Position numbers and translations under genes: made by a program. Shown piece by piece: positions 24,860 through 33,611 of a stretch of 64,000 bases of DNA. The stretch is from contig CAWBYA010000007.1 in NCBI GenBank assembly GCA_963792895.1, forward strand, positions 1,178,001 to 1,242,000, in the 5' to 3' direction. Below the pieces are notes generated by a model. The model was given only the letters and a program-made list of their open reading frames with translations. It was not told the DNA's origin and ran no database searches. Every line of letters begins with the position of its first letter. Position 1 is the stretch's first letter. The stretch comes from UBA6912 sp963792895. Lineage in GTDB: Bacteria; Actinomycetota; Acidimicrobiia; Spongiisociales; UBA5794.

Positions 24860-26620
24860 GTGGGTACACGCCCAGAGGACCGAGTCGAGGTGATCGAGCT
24901 GGGCACTCGCGTTGCTCGCGAGCTCGACTTGGTGGGTCGTCGGCGCAGCGTTCGGCTCGCCGGTATGACGATCGCCGGACGGAGGCGGAGGCCATCCGGC
25001 GAGAAAGCTCCGCTGCCGCGAGATCTCGAGACGGCGGGCCGGTTCTGGTTGGTGGCGGTCCTTCTCTTGGGTGTCCTGTGGGTGTCGCTGTTCGTCCTTC
25101 CGTCCACAACGGCCTTCTGGGAGCGGGTCGACACGGACGTGCTCGAGTGGTTCGTCGCCCGCCGAACCGCCGATGCGACAAGAGTTGCTGAGGGTCTTCA
25201 AGTGCTTGGCGAAGACTGGTTCGTTCGTGTGCTGCGCATCGCGACGCTCGTGGCGCTCGCCGTCGTCCGCCGATGGCGGCACTTCTTCGCCGCCTTCATC
25301 GCCGTGCTGTTCGTGGACGGCGCGGTTGACTTGCTGCGTGAGGCGCTCGGTCGGCCGCGACCGTTCGTGACGATCATCGGCTCGTGGCAGGGTCCCTCGC
25401 ACCCATCGGCACCGGTTGCTGCGCTTGCGGTGACGCTGGCCGTCATCACATTCGTTGCGTTTCCGAAGGGGCGAGCTCGGATGTGGTCTTTCGCCGGCGC
25501 TGGGCTGGCTGTCGCCGCGCTGGTGCTCGCCAACATGTACCTCGGCGTGGAGCATCCCACCGACGGCCTCGTGTCGGCTCAATTCGCGCCCGCCGTTGTG
25601 GTCGTGCTGTTCCGCTTGTTCGCCCCAGAGTCGTACTTCCCCGTCACCTGGCGACCAGGGGTCAAGGCGCACCTCGACGTGACCGGCGCTCGAGGTGAGG
25701 CCATTCGCAAGGCCGTCCAAGATCAGCTGGGTCTCGAGGTGCTCGAGATCGAGCCCTTTGGCCTCGAAGGCTCGGGCGGCTCGACGCCACTTCGCCTCCT
25801 CGTCTCGGATGCGGATGTCGACGCACCGCCGACCTACGTGTTCGCAAAGCTGTACAGCCAGACCCACGTGCGTTCCGACCGCTGGTACAAGCTGGGCCGA
25901 ACGATCCTCTACGGCTCGCTCGAGGACGAGGTGCGCTTCACGACGGTGCGCCGTCTCGTCGAGTACGAGGACTACGTGCAGCGTCTCATGAGGGACAGCG
26001 ATGTTCCGTCGGCCGAGCCCTTGGGCGTGGTCGAGATCACGCCCGAGCGGGAGTTCTTGATGGTGAGTGAGTTCCTGGAGGGCGCCACAGAGCTCACCGA
26101 GGCAGAAGTCGACGATGCGATCATCGACGACGCGCTCGACATCGTGCGCAAGATGTGGGACGCCGGGTTGGCGCACCGCGACCTGAAGCCCGCAAACGTC
26201 ATGGTGCGGGACGGTCGGGTGGTGCTCATCGACGTCGCCTTTGGCATGGTGCGGCCAAGCCCGTGGCGTCAGGCCGTCGATCTCGCCAACATGATGGTGA
26301 TCCTGGCACTCCGGACCGGCGCACAGCGGGTATATGAACGGGCGCTCCTGCAATTCGCCCCTGAAGACGTCGCCGAGGCCTTCGCCGCAACCCGCAGCGT
26401 GACGCTGCCGTCTCAATCGCGCAGCTCGCTGGCGATCGTCAAACGGGAACAGGGCGTGGATCTCGTCGAGGAGTTTCGCGCCCTCGCACCGCCGACGGAC
26501 CCGATCTCGATCCAGCGCTGGAGCACGCGTCGTGTAGCCCTCACCTTGGTGACGGCGTTGGTAGCGGCCATTCTCGTCAGCGCAGTGATATCCGAGCTGC
26601 AAGGAACGGGATCGCTGTGA
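24860..26620 (+). CDS. PAP2-phosphatase-like membrane protein fused to a protein-kinase-like domain
   Basis: 586 residues, GTG start behind GGAGG. Residues ~50-270 hold several transmembrane helices with degenerate PAP2 motifs: REALGRPRP (motif 1), HPSAP in place of PSGH, and VEHPTDG (motif 3 His and Asp kept, the Ser-Arg pair changed to Asn-Met). Residues ~340-520 form a kinase-like domain with an FAKLYS Lys, HRDLKPANVMV catalytic loop and LIDVAFG in place of DFG. A last transmembrane helix (VALTLVTALVAAILVSAVI) ends the protein, so the kinase lies between two membrane parts, presumably cytoplasmic. It may act on lipid-linked substrates at the membrane. It overlaps the next lipoprotein gene as GTGA. 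Confidence 0.75.
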   Translation: MGTRPEDRVEVIELGTRVARELDLVGRRRSVRLAGMTIAGRRRRPSGEKAPLPRDLETAGRFWLVAVLLLGVLWVSLFVLPSTTAFWERVDTDVLEWFVARRTADATRVAEGLQVLGEDWFVRVLRIATLVALAVVRRWRHFFAAFIAVLFVDGAVDLLREALGRPRPFVTIIGSWQGPSHPSAPVAALAVTLAVITFVAFPKGRARMWSFAGAGLAVAALVLANMYLGVEHPTDGLVSAQFAPAVVVVLFRLFAPESYFPVTWRPGVKAHLDVTGARGEAIRKAVQDQLGLEVLEIEPFGLEGSGGSTPLRLLVSDADVDAPPTYVFAKLYSQTHVRSDRWYKLGRTILYGSLEDEVRFTTVRRLVEYEDYVQRLMRDSDVPSAEPLGVVEITPEREFLMVSEFLEGATELTEAEVDDAIIDDALDIVRKMWDAGLAHRDLKPANVMVRDGRVVLIDVAFGMVRPSPWRQAVDLANMMVILALRTGAQRVYERALLQFAPEDVAEAFAATRSVTLPSQSRSSLAIVKREQGVDLVEEFRALAPPTDPISIQRWSTRRVALTLVTALVAAILVSAVISELQGTGSL

Positions 26621-27477
26621 AGGGGCGGCTCCTGCTGATCCTCCTGGTGGCTGCGCTCCTGGTAGGAGCATGCGGTGCGGATTTCGGTGTGGGTTTGCCC
26701 GCATGCGAAGACGTCGTTCGGCGGCCGACGGCCGCCACGATCCTCACGGCACAGGCCGTGCCGACGGCCCGCTTTGGACCGTGCATCGAGGAGCTCGAGC
26801 TCGGATGGGACAACGTCGAGTTCACCAGTCGCAACGGTCTCGCCGAACTCGTGTTCAGTCGCGCCCAGCGCCCGTTCCTCGTCGTTCGCCTCCAGGAGTC
26901 GTGCGGTGTTGATCCGGCGCATGCCGTGCCAAGCGGAATCGCAGGCATTGCGAGGTACGAGGACGTGGAGGCGGTCGAGCCGGAGATCGGCGTCACGCTC
27001 GTGCCGTCCTCGCAGAAGGCACTGATCTACGCACGGACCATCGTCGACAACAACACGAACATCGAGCTCGAGGGCAGGGTCGTCGTCTTCGAAGTGGACG
27101 AGGATATCGAGCAGTCGCTGCGTGCCCGGACCAACCGTGCCCTGTTCGGCGACAACCTCGTCATGATCCTCACGGAGGTGGACGTCGAAGAGCGCACGGT
27201 CGACCTTCGAATCGATTCGACGGCAGCTGGGCGCAGACTGTCCGTCGATGAAGCGATGGACGCAATCGAGGCGTCGGTGCCAGAGGTGATGTATCGGGGC
27301 CGCTGGGCGTTTGTCTTCGATGGTGGATGCATCACCTACGACTTCGACGCATCCGGTCGCGTTGCCGAGGGACTGTCGTTCGACGCCGACAGCGCGCTCG
27401 GCTTCTACGACCTGGAGGCGCTGCGGGACGTGGCACGACGTGAGGGATTCTCGATCGGACAGCCGCCGGAGGACTGA
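26617..27477 (+). CDS. Predicted lipoprotein of unknown function
   Basis: 286 residues, GTG start overlapping the PAP2-kinase stop. The signal sequence MKGRLLLILLVAALLVGAC ends in a lipobox with Cys19, so the mature protein is anchored outside the membrane. The body is beta-rich with even charge, including LVPSSQKALIYARTIVDNN, and RRLSVDEAMDAIEASVP. No family is recognised. Coupling to the membrane kinase suggests it is an extracytoplasmic partner or sensor. Confidence 0.7.
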   Translation: MKGRLLLILLVAALLVGACGADFGVGLPACEDVVRRPTAATILTAQAVPTARFGPCIEELELGWDNVEFTSRNGLAELVFSRAQRPFLVVRLQESCGVDPAHAVPSGIAGIARYEDVEAVEPEIGVTLVPSSQKALIYARTIVDNNTNIELEGRVVVFEVDEDIEQSLRARTNRALFGDNLVMILTEVDVEERTVDLRIDSTAAGRRLSVDEAMDAIEASVPEVMYRGRWAFVFDGGCITYDFDASGRVAEGLSFDADSALGFYDLEALRDVARREGFSIGQPPED

Positions 27478-27485
27478 GCGATGGC

Positions 27486-27510
27486 GCCGCCGCCGGGTAC
27501 GGCGGGCGGC
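27486..27510 (+). terminator. Weak GC hairpin after the lipoprotein gene
   Basis: GCCGCCGCCG and CGGCGGGCGGC pair with one bulge around a GGTA loop, nine bases past the stop. There is no T-run. It could reduce read-through into the small gene that follows. Confidence 0.35.
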
Positions 27511-27542
27511 TACGGTGAACACCAACGAAAGAGGGAGATTCC

Positions 27543-27803
27543 ATGCGAATCCGGCTGTGGATGATCGTGCTCGGCATCGGGATTGCCGGAGCGGTGGCGA
27601 TGTGGCTGAAGAACCAGAGAACTGCGGGCCCTCCCGCAACGTCGAGCTTGGCGCGCGAGGGATTCGAAGGGGCGGCTGCCATCAGGGCCAACGTGACGGA
27701 GCGCTCGGGTGCGGTCGAGGGCGGAGCGAACCAGACATCGGCAACAGCGGACGACGGGGGCCTCGAGGGTGCTGCGGCCATTCGGGACCAGCCCGCCGAC
27801 TGA
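27543..27803 (+). CDS. Small membrane-anchored protein with a repeated EGAAAIR motif
   Basis: 86 residues, ATG preceded by GAAAGAGGGAG. One N-terminal transmembrane helix (MRIRLWMIVLGIGIAGAVAMWL) is followed by a hydrophilic tail with two near-identical stretches, GFEGAAAIR and GLEGAAAIR, about 37 residues apart. I know no family for it. The codon third positions are GC-rich like its neighbours, which supports real coding. The tail could be a docking site for two copies of a partner. Confidence 0.6.
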   Translation: MRIRLWMIVLGIGIAGAVAMWLKNQRTAGPPATSSLAREGFEGAAAIRANVTERSGAVEGGANQTSATADDGGLEGAAAIRDQPAD

Positions 27804-27878
27804 CATGATCTTGCGGCCGGGTGCGGTCGGTTCGCACCCGGCGCATCCTCGCTCGACCACGATGCCCGCGCGTACGCA

Positions 27879-30800
27879 GTGAGCGGGCGAGCTGAGCTCG
27901 AGGCAGCCATCGCGGCGCAGGAGCGACTGCGCGGCGCTGGTCCCAGACGCCGTCATCGACGCCGCCGTCGATGCGCTGCGGGATCGCCTCGACAGCGCCA
28001 CACCCCGGTTCGCGCCGAGCGGCAGCGCAAGCAGGTCACCGTGCTGTTCGCAGACGTTTCGGGATTCACTGCGATGAGCTCGGCCATGGACGCCGAGGAT
28101 GTTGGCGACGCGTTCGACGCGCTGTGGGACCGAATCGATCGTGCGATCACCGACGCCGACGGCCGTATCGACAAACACATCGGTGATGCGGTGATGGCCG
28201 TCTGGGGTGCCGACATGTCGCGTGAGGACGATCCCCAGCGGGCGATCATGGCAGCGCTCGCCATTCAAGAGGCCGTCGCCGGTCTCGCTGCACCTCTCGT
28301 TGACGGTGCCGCCGCCCTCCGCGGTACGGATCGGGATCAACACGGGACCCGTTCTGCTCGGCGACGTCGGGACAACCTCGGAATACACCGCCATTGGCGA
28401 CACGGTGAACGTGGCCTCCCGGCTCGAAAGAGCCGCTCCCGTGGGAGGCGTGCTCATCGGCCACGACACCTACCGGCACGTGCGCGGCATCTTCTCGGTG
28501 GATCCGCAGCCGCCGTTGCAGGTGAAAGGCAAGGATGATCCGCTGATCACCTACGTCGTGAACGGTGTGCTGCCCCGCCCCTTTCGCTTGCCGACGCGCG
28601 GCCTGGAAGGGGTCGAGACACGTATGGTCGGCCGCGATGCCGAGCTGGGAGCGTTGCGAGACCTGATGGAGGGTGCGATGGAAGGGCGCCGCACCCGCCT
28701 CGTCACGGTGGTGGGTGAGGCAGGCATCGGCAAGTCGCGTCTGCTGTACGAATTCGAGGACTGGCTGCGGCTGCAACCTCGCAGCGTCTGGCTGTTCAAG
28801 GGAAGGGCGGACCAGCAGCGTGAGGTCGTTCCCTACGCCCTCATTCGCGACGTCGTGTTCTCTCGATTCGAGATCACCGACAACGATGCCGGCTCGGTCG
28901 CCCTGGCCAAGCTCGAGGCAGGCTTCTCGCAGTTCCTTGGTCCAACCGGTGGCGAGCGTGCTTCGCTCCTGGGTCACCTCGTCGGTCTCGACGTGCGCTC
29001 GAGTCACTATCTGGCAGACATTCTCGACGATCCGCGCCAACTGCGAGACCGCGCCTTTGGTGCAGCGGCCGATCTCCTCAGAGCCATGACCGACGAGATG
29101 GGCGCCGTCATGCTGCTCGAAGACGTCCACTGGTCCGATCAAGGCTCGCTCGACCTGGTCGAGCACCTGATCGTGGCCTGCCGCGAACGCGCCCCTCACC
29201 ATCGTGGCTCTCGCCCGCCCGACGCTGTTCGAGCACCGTCCGGCGTGGGGCCACCTCGATCCGCTCTCCACGAGGCTCGAGCTTCGGCCCCTGGCCGAAG
29301 ACGCATCACGAATGCTCGTCGGCGAGTTGTTGAAGAGGGCTCCGGAACTGCCGGAAACCGTGCGGGCGACGATCGTCGACACGGCAGAGGGCAACCCGTT
29401 CTATGTCGAAGAGATCGTGAAGTCGCTGATCGAGGAGGGCGCTGTCGACACGGCCGGCGACGAGTGGCGAATCTCGGCGGAGCGGCTGGGCGCGCTTGGC
29501 GTCCCGGCAACGCTCACCGGCCTGCTGCAAGCCCGGCTCGATCGCCTGACCCGCTCGGAACGTGCGGCCATCCAGCGAGCATCTGTCGTCGGTCGAGTGT
29601 TCTGGGACCAGGCCGTGATCACGGCGTCAGACGCGGATCCCGGCGCGCCCGTCGATGCGAGGGAGGCGGAGGTGGAGAGGGCGCTCGCTGCTCTCGAGGC
29701 GAGGGAGCTCGTCTTCGAGCGCTACGGCTCCGCCTTCGCCGGGTCGCGCGAGTTCATCTTCAAGCACGCATTGCTGCGGGATGTCACGTACGAGAGCGTC
29801 CTGAAGCGCATGCGCAGGAAGTATCACCGCGCCGTTGCGGACTGGCTGGCGGCGCAGCCCGAGGCGGAATCGCGGGCGGCGATGATCGCCCGCCACTACG
29901 AGGATGGCGAAGAGCACCGCAAATGCGCCGCGTGGTACGCCATAGCCGGGACCCAGGCTCGGTTGCGCTACGCCAACAAGGACGCAGTGGCGTACTACCG
30001 CCGTGCGCTCGATCGGGAGGAGTTGCTGCCTGCGCAGCAGGTGCCGGTCTACGACGGGCTCGGTGAAGTCTTGATGCTGCAAGCGGAGTACGACGCTGCG
30101 CTCGAGGCGTGGCTCTCGATGCGTGCAGCGGCTGAAGCGGCCGGCGATGTTCGCTCCCAGGCCAGGGCCCTGGCGGGCATGGCCTTCGTGCACGGCCGCC
30201 TTGGCGCCACTCGGGACGCGCTCGAAGCGGCGGAGGCGGCCGAGGCGCTGCTGCTGGGCCTTCCCGACCCCGCTGCGGGCGACCTTGCCGATGCCCTCCT
30301 CGCTGCAGGTTGGGCGTCGTTTCGGCTCGGCGATCTCCCCGATGCCCAGCGCCGAGCCGAGGAGGCTCGCGTCCTCGCCGCTGAGGCAGGCGACCGACGG
30401 GGAGTGTCGCGCGCGGTCTCAATCTGTTGAGCCTCGTCGAGTCGATGCGGGGGGACCACGCTGCGGCCGTCGCCCATATGGAAGAAGGTCTCGCCATCGA
30501 CCGCGAGCGAGCGGATCGCAGGGCCGAAGGCGCATCGCTGATCAACCTGGGCGAGACCGCCAGGATGCTCGGCGACTACGAACATGCGGCTGCCCGGTAC
30601 GGCGAAGCGCTCGTCATCCAGCGCGAGCTCGGCGACCGTGACATGGAGGCGCTCAGCTTGAGCAACCTGGGCGGCGCTCAGCTCGGGCTGGGCGAATACG
30701 AAGAAGCCCTTCAGAAGCTCGAACCGGCGCTCGAGGCGTTCGAGGGCGCCGGTGCGTCGGAGAACCTGTCAGAGACGTACCGCTTCCTCGCTGAGGCCCA

Positions 30801-31204
30801 TCTGGGCCTGGGTGACCCCAACACGGCGATCGGCTTCGGGCAGCGGGCCCTCGCAACCGCCGTCGCCGCCGGCAACCCCGAGCAGACGGGTCATGCATGG
30901 CGCGTGATCGGCCTGATCGCGGGTCGGACGGGTCGCGGCGTGGCTTCGGAGGCCGGCGGCCCTGCGAGCGTCGAGGCGGCGGATGCCTTTGGCCATAGCG
31001 TCGCCACCTTCGAGGACGCGGCGTTGGACCGGGACCGAGCCGTAGCCCTGGCGGACTGGGCGGTGTGGGAGCGCACGGTTGGCGAGCCGCACGCCGGCGA
31101 GCGGATGGCAAGAGGCCAGAGATGTCCTCGCTGGGCTGGGGCTCGGGCGGCTGGAAGCGCACATCGCGGCAGCCTTCGACGCCGCGGATCGAGTGGAGTG
31201 CTGA
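27879..31204 (+). CDS. Class III nucleotide cyclase-AAA ATPase-TPR regulator, six frameshifts
   Basis: Coding signal runs without a gap from the GTG at 27879 to the TGA at 31202-31204, but through three frames. Four extra bases (near 27932, 28312, 29190, 31115) and two missing bases (near 28020, 30420) account for it; correction gives about 1107 residues. The cyclase domain has LFADVSGFTAMSS (metal Asp), DKHIGDAVMAVWG and YTAIGDTVNVASRLE. A P-loop ATPase follows with VGEAGIGKSRLLYEFE (Walker A) and VMLLEDVHWSDQGSL (Walker B). The C-terminal half is TPR-like (MEEGLAIDRERADRR, LINLGETARMLGDYEHA, LSNLGGAQLGLGEYEEA). No LuxR-type helix-turn-helix is present. It should make cAMP or cGMP in response to a ligand bound by the ATPase/TPR part. 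Confidence 0.8.
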
Positions 31205-32913
31205 TGCCCCAACCCATCATTCTCGCGGTCGTGGAAGACACCGTGGTGCTGGCGCGTCTCGCTACCGACCTGCACCGTCGCTACGAAGACCGTTTTCGCA
31301 TTCGGGTCACCCACTCGCCGAGTGAAGCAGTCGGCCTCGTCGCCCACCTCGGGCACGGCGATCGTGTGGCGCTCATCATCGTGGACATGGATCTCGAGAG
31401 CATGATGCCGTCGGCTCTGCTCGACTCCATTGCGGGCTACTCCGCAGGGGCGGCTCGGCTGGTGCTTCGCCGCTTCGACGACGAAGCCGCTGCGGTAGAC
31501 GCGGTGACGAACCTCGGCGCTACGCGCTCGGTGGCCATTCCCTGGGAAGTCGATACCGATCTCTATCCCGCGCTCGACGATGTCCTCGATGACTGGACGG
31601 CAGCGGCGCTTGCCGACGCGCGATCGTTCACGATCGTAGGTCACCGCTGGGCGCCGCATACCCACGCTGTCAAGGACTTCCTCGGCCGCAACCACATCTC
31701 GTATCGATGGCTGGACCTCGACCGGGGGCGCCACGCCGCGGAGTTTCTCGAGGCTCATGCTGTCGGCCCTGGAGCGCGGCTGCCGGTCGTTGTTCCACCG
31801 AGCGGCGACGTGATGTGTGATCCCACGGTGGAAGAGGTGGCAACGGCATTGGGGATGCACACCCGGGCGGCCAATCGGTTCTACGAGCTTGCCATCGTCG
31901 GCGGAGGTCCGGCTGGTCTCGCCGCCGCCGTGTACGGGGGATCGGAGGGCCTGTCGACGGTGCTGATCGAACGCGAGGCGGCCGGTGGCCAAGCAGGGAC
32001 CAGCTCGCGAATCGACAACTACCTGGGCTTCCCCGCAGGTATCAGTGGAGCCGACCTCGCACGGCGTGCCCTGACTCAGACCGAGAAGTTCGGCGTCGAG
32101 GTGCTTGCCCCCCAGTCAGTCGCTCGACTCGAGCTGGCGGGCGGCTACAAAGTCCTCACCCTCGGCGACGGAAGCTCGATCAGCTGTAGAGCGCTGATCG
32201 TTGCCACCGGTGTGACCTATCGCGAGCTTCACACGCCGGGGCTCGAGCGGCTCGCCGGGGCAGGCGTCTACTACGGAGCGGCGACGACCGAGGCGATGGC
32301 CGCCGCAGGCGAACATGTCTACGTCGTCGGGTCGGCCAACTCGGCAGGTCAAGGTGCCGTGTACTTCTCTCGTTTCGCCGCCCGGGTCACGATCGTGTTC
32401 ACGACCGACCGGCTCGCCGATCACATGTCGCAGTACCTCGTCGACCAGATCACTGCCACCGACAACATCGACCTGAGGCCATCATCACACGTTGTCGAGG
32501 CGACCGGCGAGGGCCACCTCGAGCGCTTGCGCATCGAGAACACCGCTACAGGTGAAACCGATGAGGTCGATGCGTCGCTGCTGTTCATCTTTGTCGGAGC
32601 GGAACCCCGCAACGAGTGGCTGGGCGGTCTCCTGGCGGCCGACCTCCACGGCTACTTGTTGTGTGGTCCGGATTTGATGGTTGGGGGACTCCCGCACCAC
32701 GGATGGCCGCTCGCCCGTGATCCCTTCCACCTCGAATCGAGCGTCCCGGGCGTCTTTGTCGCAGGCGACGCCAGACACGGGTCGATCCGGCGGGTGGCCG
32801 GGGCGGTGGGGGAGGGCTCGACGTGCGTGCAGCTCGTGCATCGGTATCTGGCGGCGGACGATGTACCCGGCTCGCCGCCTGCGGCCGCAGATCGAGCTGA
32901 TCGTGCCGGATAG
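31204..32913 (+). CDS. Receiver-like + thioredoxin-like + thioredoxin-reductase-like FAD oxidoreductase
   Basis: 569 residues from the ATG at 31204 (TGATG with the cyclase gene). Residues 1-130 resemble a response-regulator receiver (ILAVVED acidic pair, IIVDMDLE with candidate Asp61/63). Residues ~135-215 resemble a thioredoxin/glutaredoxin fold, FTIVGHRWAPHTHAVKDFL, without the CxxC. The rest is a thioredoxin reductase-like flavoprotein: VGGGPAGLAAAVYGG (FAD), VATGVTYRELHTPG, VVGSANSAGQGA (second dinucleotide site) and FVAGDARHGSIRRVAGAVGEGS. The redox-active CxxC of thioredoxin reductase is replaced by GAAT (YYGAATTEA). It therefore probably transfers electrons by another route or acts as a NAD(P)H/FAD sensor. 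Coupling to the cyclase suggests redox-linked signalling. Confidence 0.8.
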   Translation: MPQPIILAVVEDTVVLARLATDLHRRYEDRFRIRVTHSPSEAVGLVAHLGHGDRVALIIVDMDLESMMPSALLDSIAGYSAGAARLVLRRFDDEAAAVDAVTNLGATRSVAIPWEVDTDLYPALDDVLDDWTAAALADARSFTIVGHRWAPHTHAVKDFLGRNHISYRWLDLDRGRHAAEFLEAHAVGPGARLPVVVPPSGDVMCDPTVEEVATALGMHTRAANRFYELAIVGGGPAGLAAAVYGGSEGLSTVLIEREAAGGQAGTSSRIDNYLGFPAGISGADLARRALTQTEKFGVEVLAPQSVARLELAGGYKVLTLGDGSSISCRALIVATGVTYRELHTPGLERLAGAGVYYGAATTEAMAAAGEHVYVVGSANSAGQGAVYFSRFAARVTIVFTTDRLADHMSQYLVDQITATDNIDLRPSSHVVEATGEGHLERLRIENTATGETDEVDASLLFIFVGAEPRNEWLGGLLAADLHGYLLCGPDLMVGGLPHHGWPLARDPFHLESSVPGVFVAGDARHGSIRRVAGAVGEGSTCVQLVHRYLAADDVPGSPPAAADRADRAG

Positions 32914-32914
32914 C

Positions 32915-33523
32915 ATGCCCAGCCGGATGCCGGCATCAGCAAAGCGCACTCGTAAGGTCGAGCAGATCCATGCCGCTGCGGCGCGGCTCTTCGCCGAGCG
33001 CGGGTTCTACGCAACCCGCATGGCCGACATCGCGGCTGAGCTCGATATGCAGGCGGGCTCGCTCTACTACTACTTCACTTCGAAGGAAGAGCTTCTCGCC
33101 GCCATCGTCGAGAGCCGGGTTGGCCGAGCCGTCGTCGCCCTGCGAGAGGTGGCTGCCGGTCCCGAGACCGTCGCCGCCAAGATTCGCGCCGCCGTCGCCG
33201 CCCACCTGCGAGCGTTCCAGGACGACGCCGACATCTACTCGATCTTCAACTTCGAGCGTCTCGAAGACATCAGCCCCGAGCTGGCGGGACAGGTCGATCG
33301 TCGCGGGCGCGAGTACGAGACACTCTGGGCCGAGCTGATCACGGAGGGGGTCGAGACGGGAGAGCTTCGGGGCGGGATCGACATTCGCGTGACCGTCAAG
33401 GCGATCGTTGGGTTGTGCAACTCGACGCTGCTCTGGTTCCGTCCCAATGGACGTCGCACGGTCGACGAAGTTGCCGACGAGTTCGCCGACCTCGTGCTCG
33501 TTGGGCTCGCCGGCGGTCGGTGA
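32915..33523 (+). CDS. TetR-family transcriptional regulator
   Basis: 202 residues from the ATG at 32915; in-frame GTG 32903 and ATG 32927 are also possible. The N-terminal helix-turn-helix is clear: IHAAAARLFAERGFYATRMADIAAELDMQAGSLYYYFTSKEELL. The C-terminal ~140 residues form the usual helical ligand-binding domain. Such regulators commonly repress neighbouring acyl-CoA or terpenoid genes; the carotenoid oxygenase and two thiolase genes follow in the same direction. No operator palindrome was recognised in the 88-bp gap downstream. Confidence 0.88.
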   Translation: MPSRMPASAKRTRKVEQIHAAAARLFAERGFYATRMADIAAELDMQAGSLYYYFTSKEELLAAIVESRVGRAVVALREVAAGPETVAAKIRAAVAAHLRAFQDDADIYSIFNFERLEDISPELAGQVDRRGREYETLWAELITEGVETGELRGGIDIRVTVKAIVGLCNSTLLWFRPNGRRTVDEVADEFADLVLVGLAGGR

Positions 33524-33611
33524 CGCCCTCCACTCGCCCCTTGCGTCGATTCGAACGGACGTTAGGATTTCGAACATTGGTTCGATCGGCTGCCCCCGGG
33601 AGGAATGCGAC

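Noticed and set aside
31204..32913. Plain thioredoxin reductase (TrxB)
   Set aside because: The redox CxxC is missing and two extra N-terminal domains are present.
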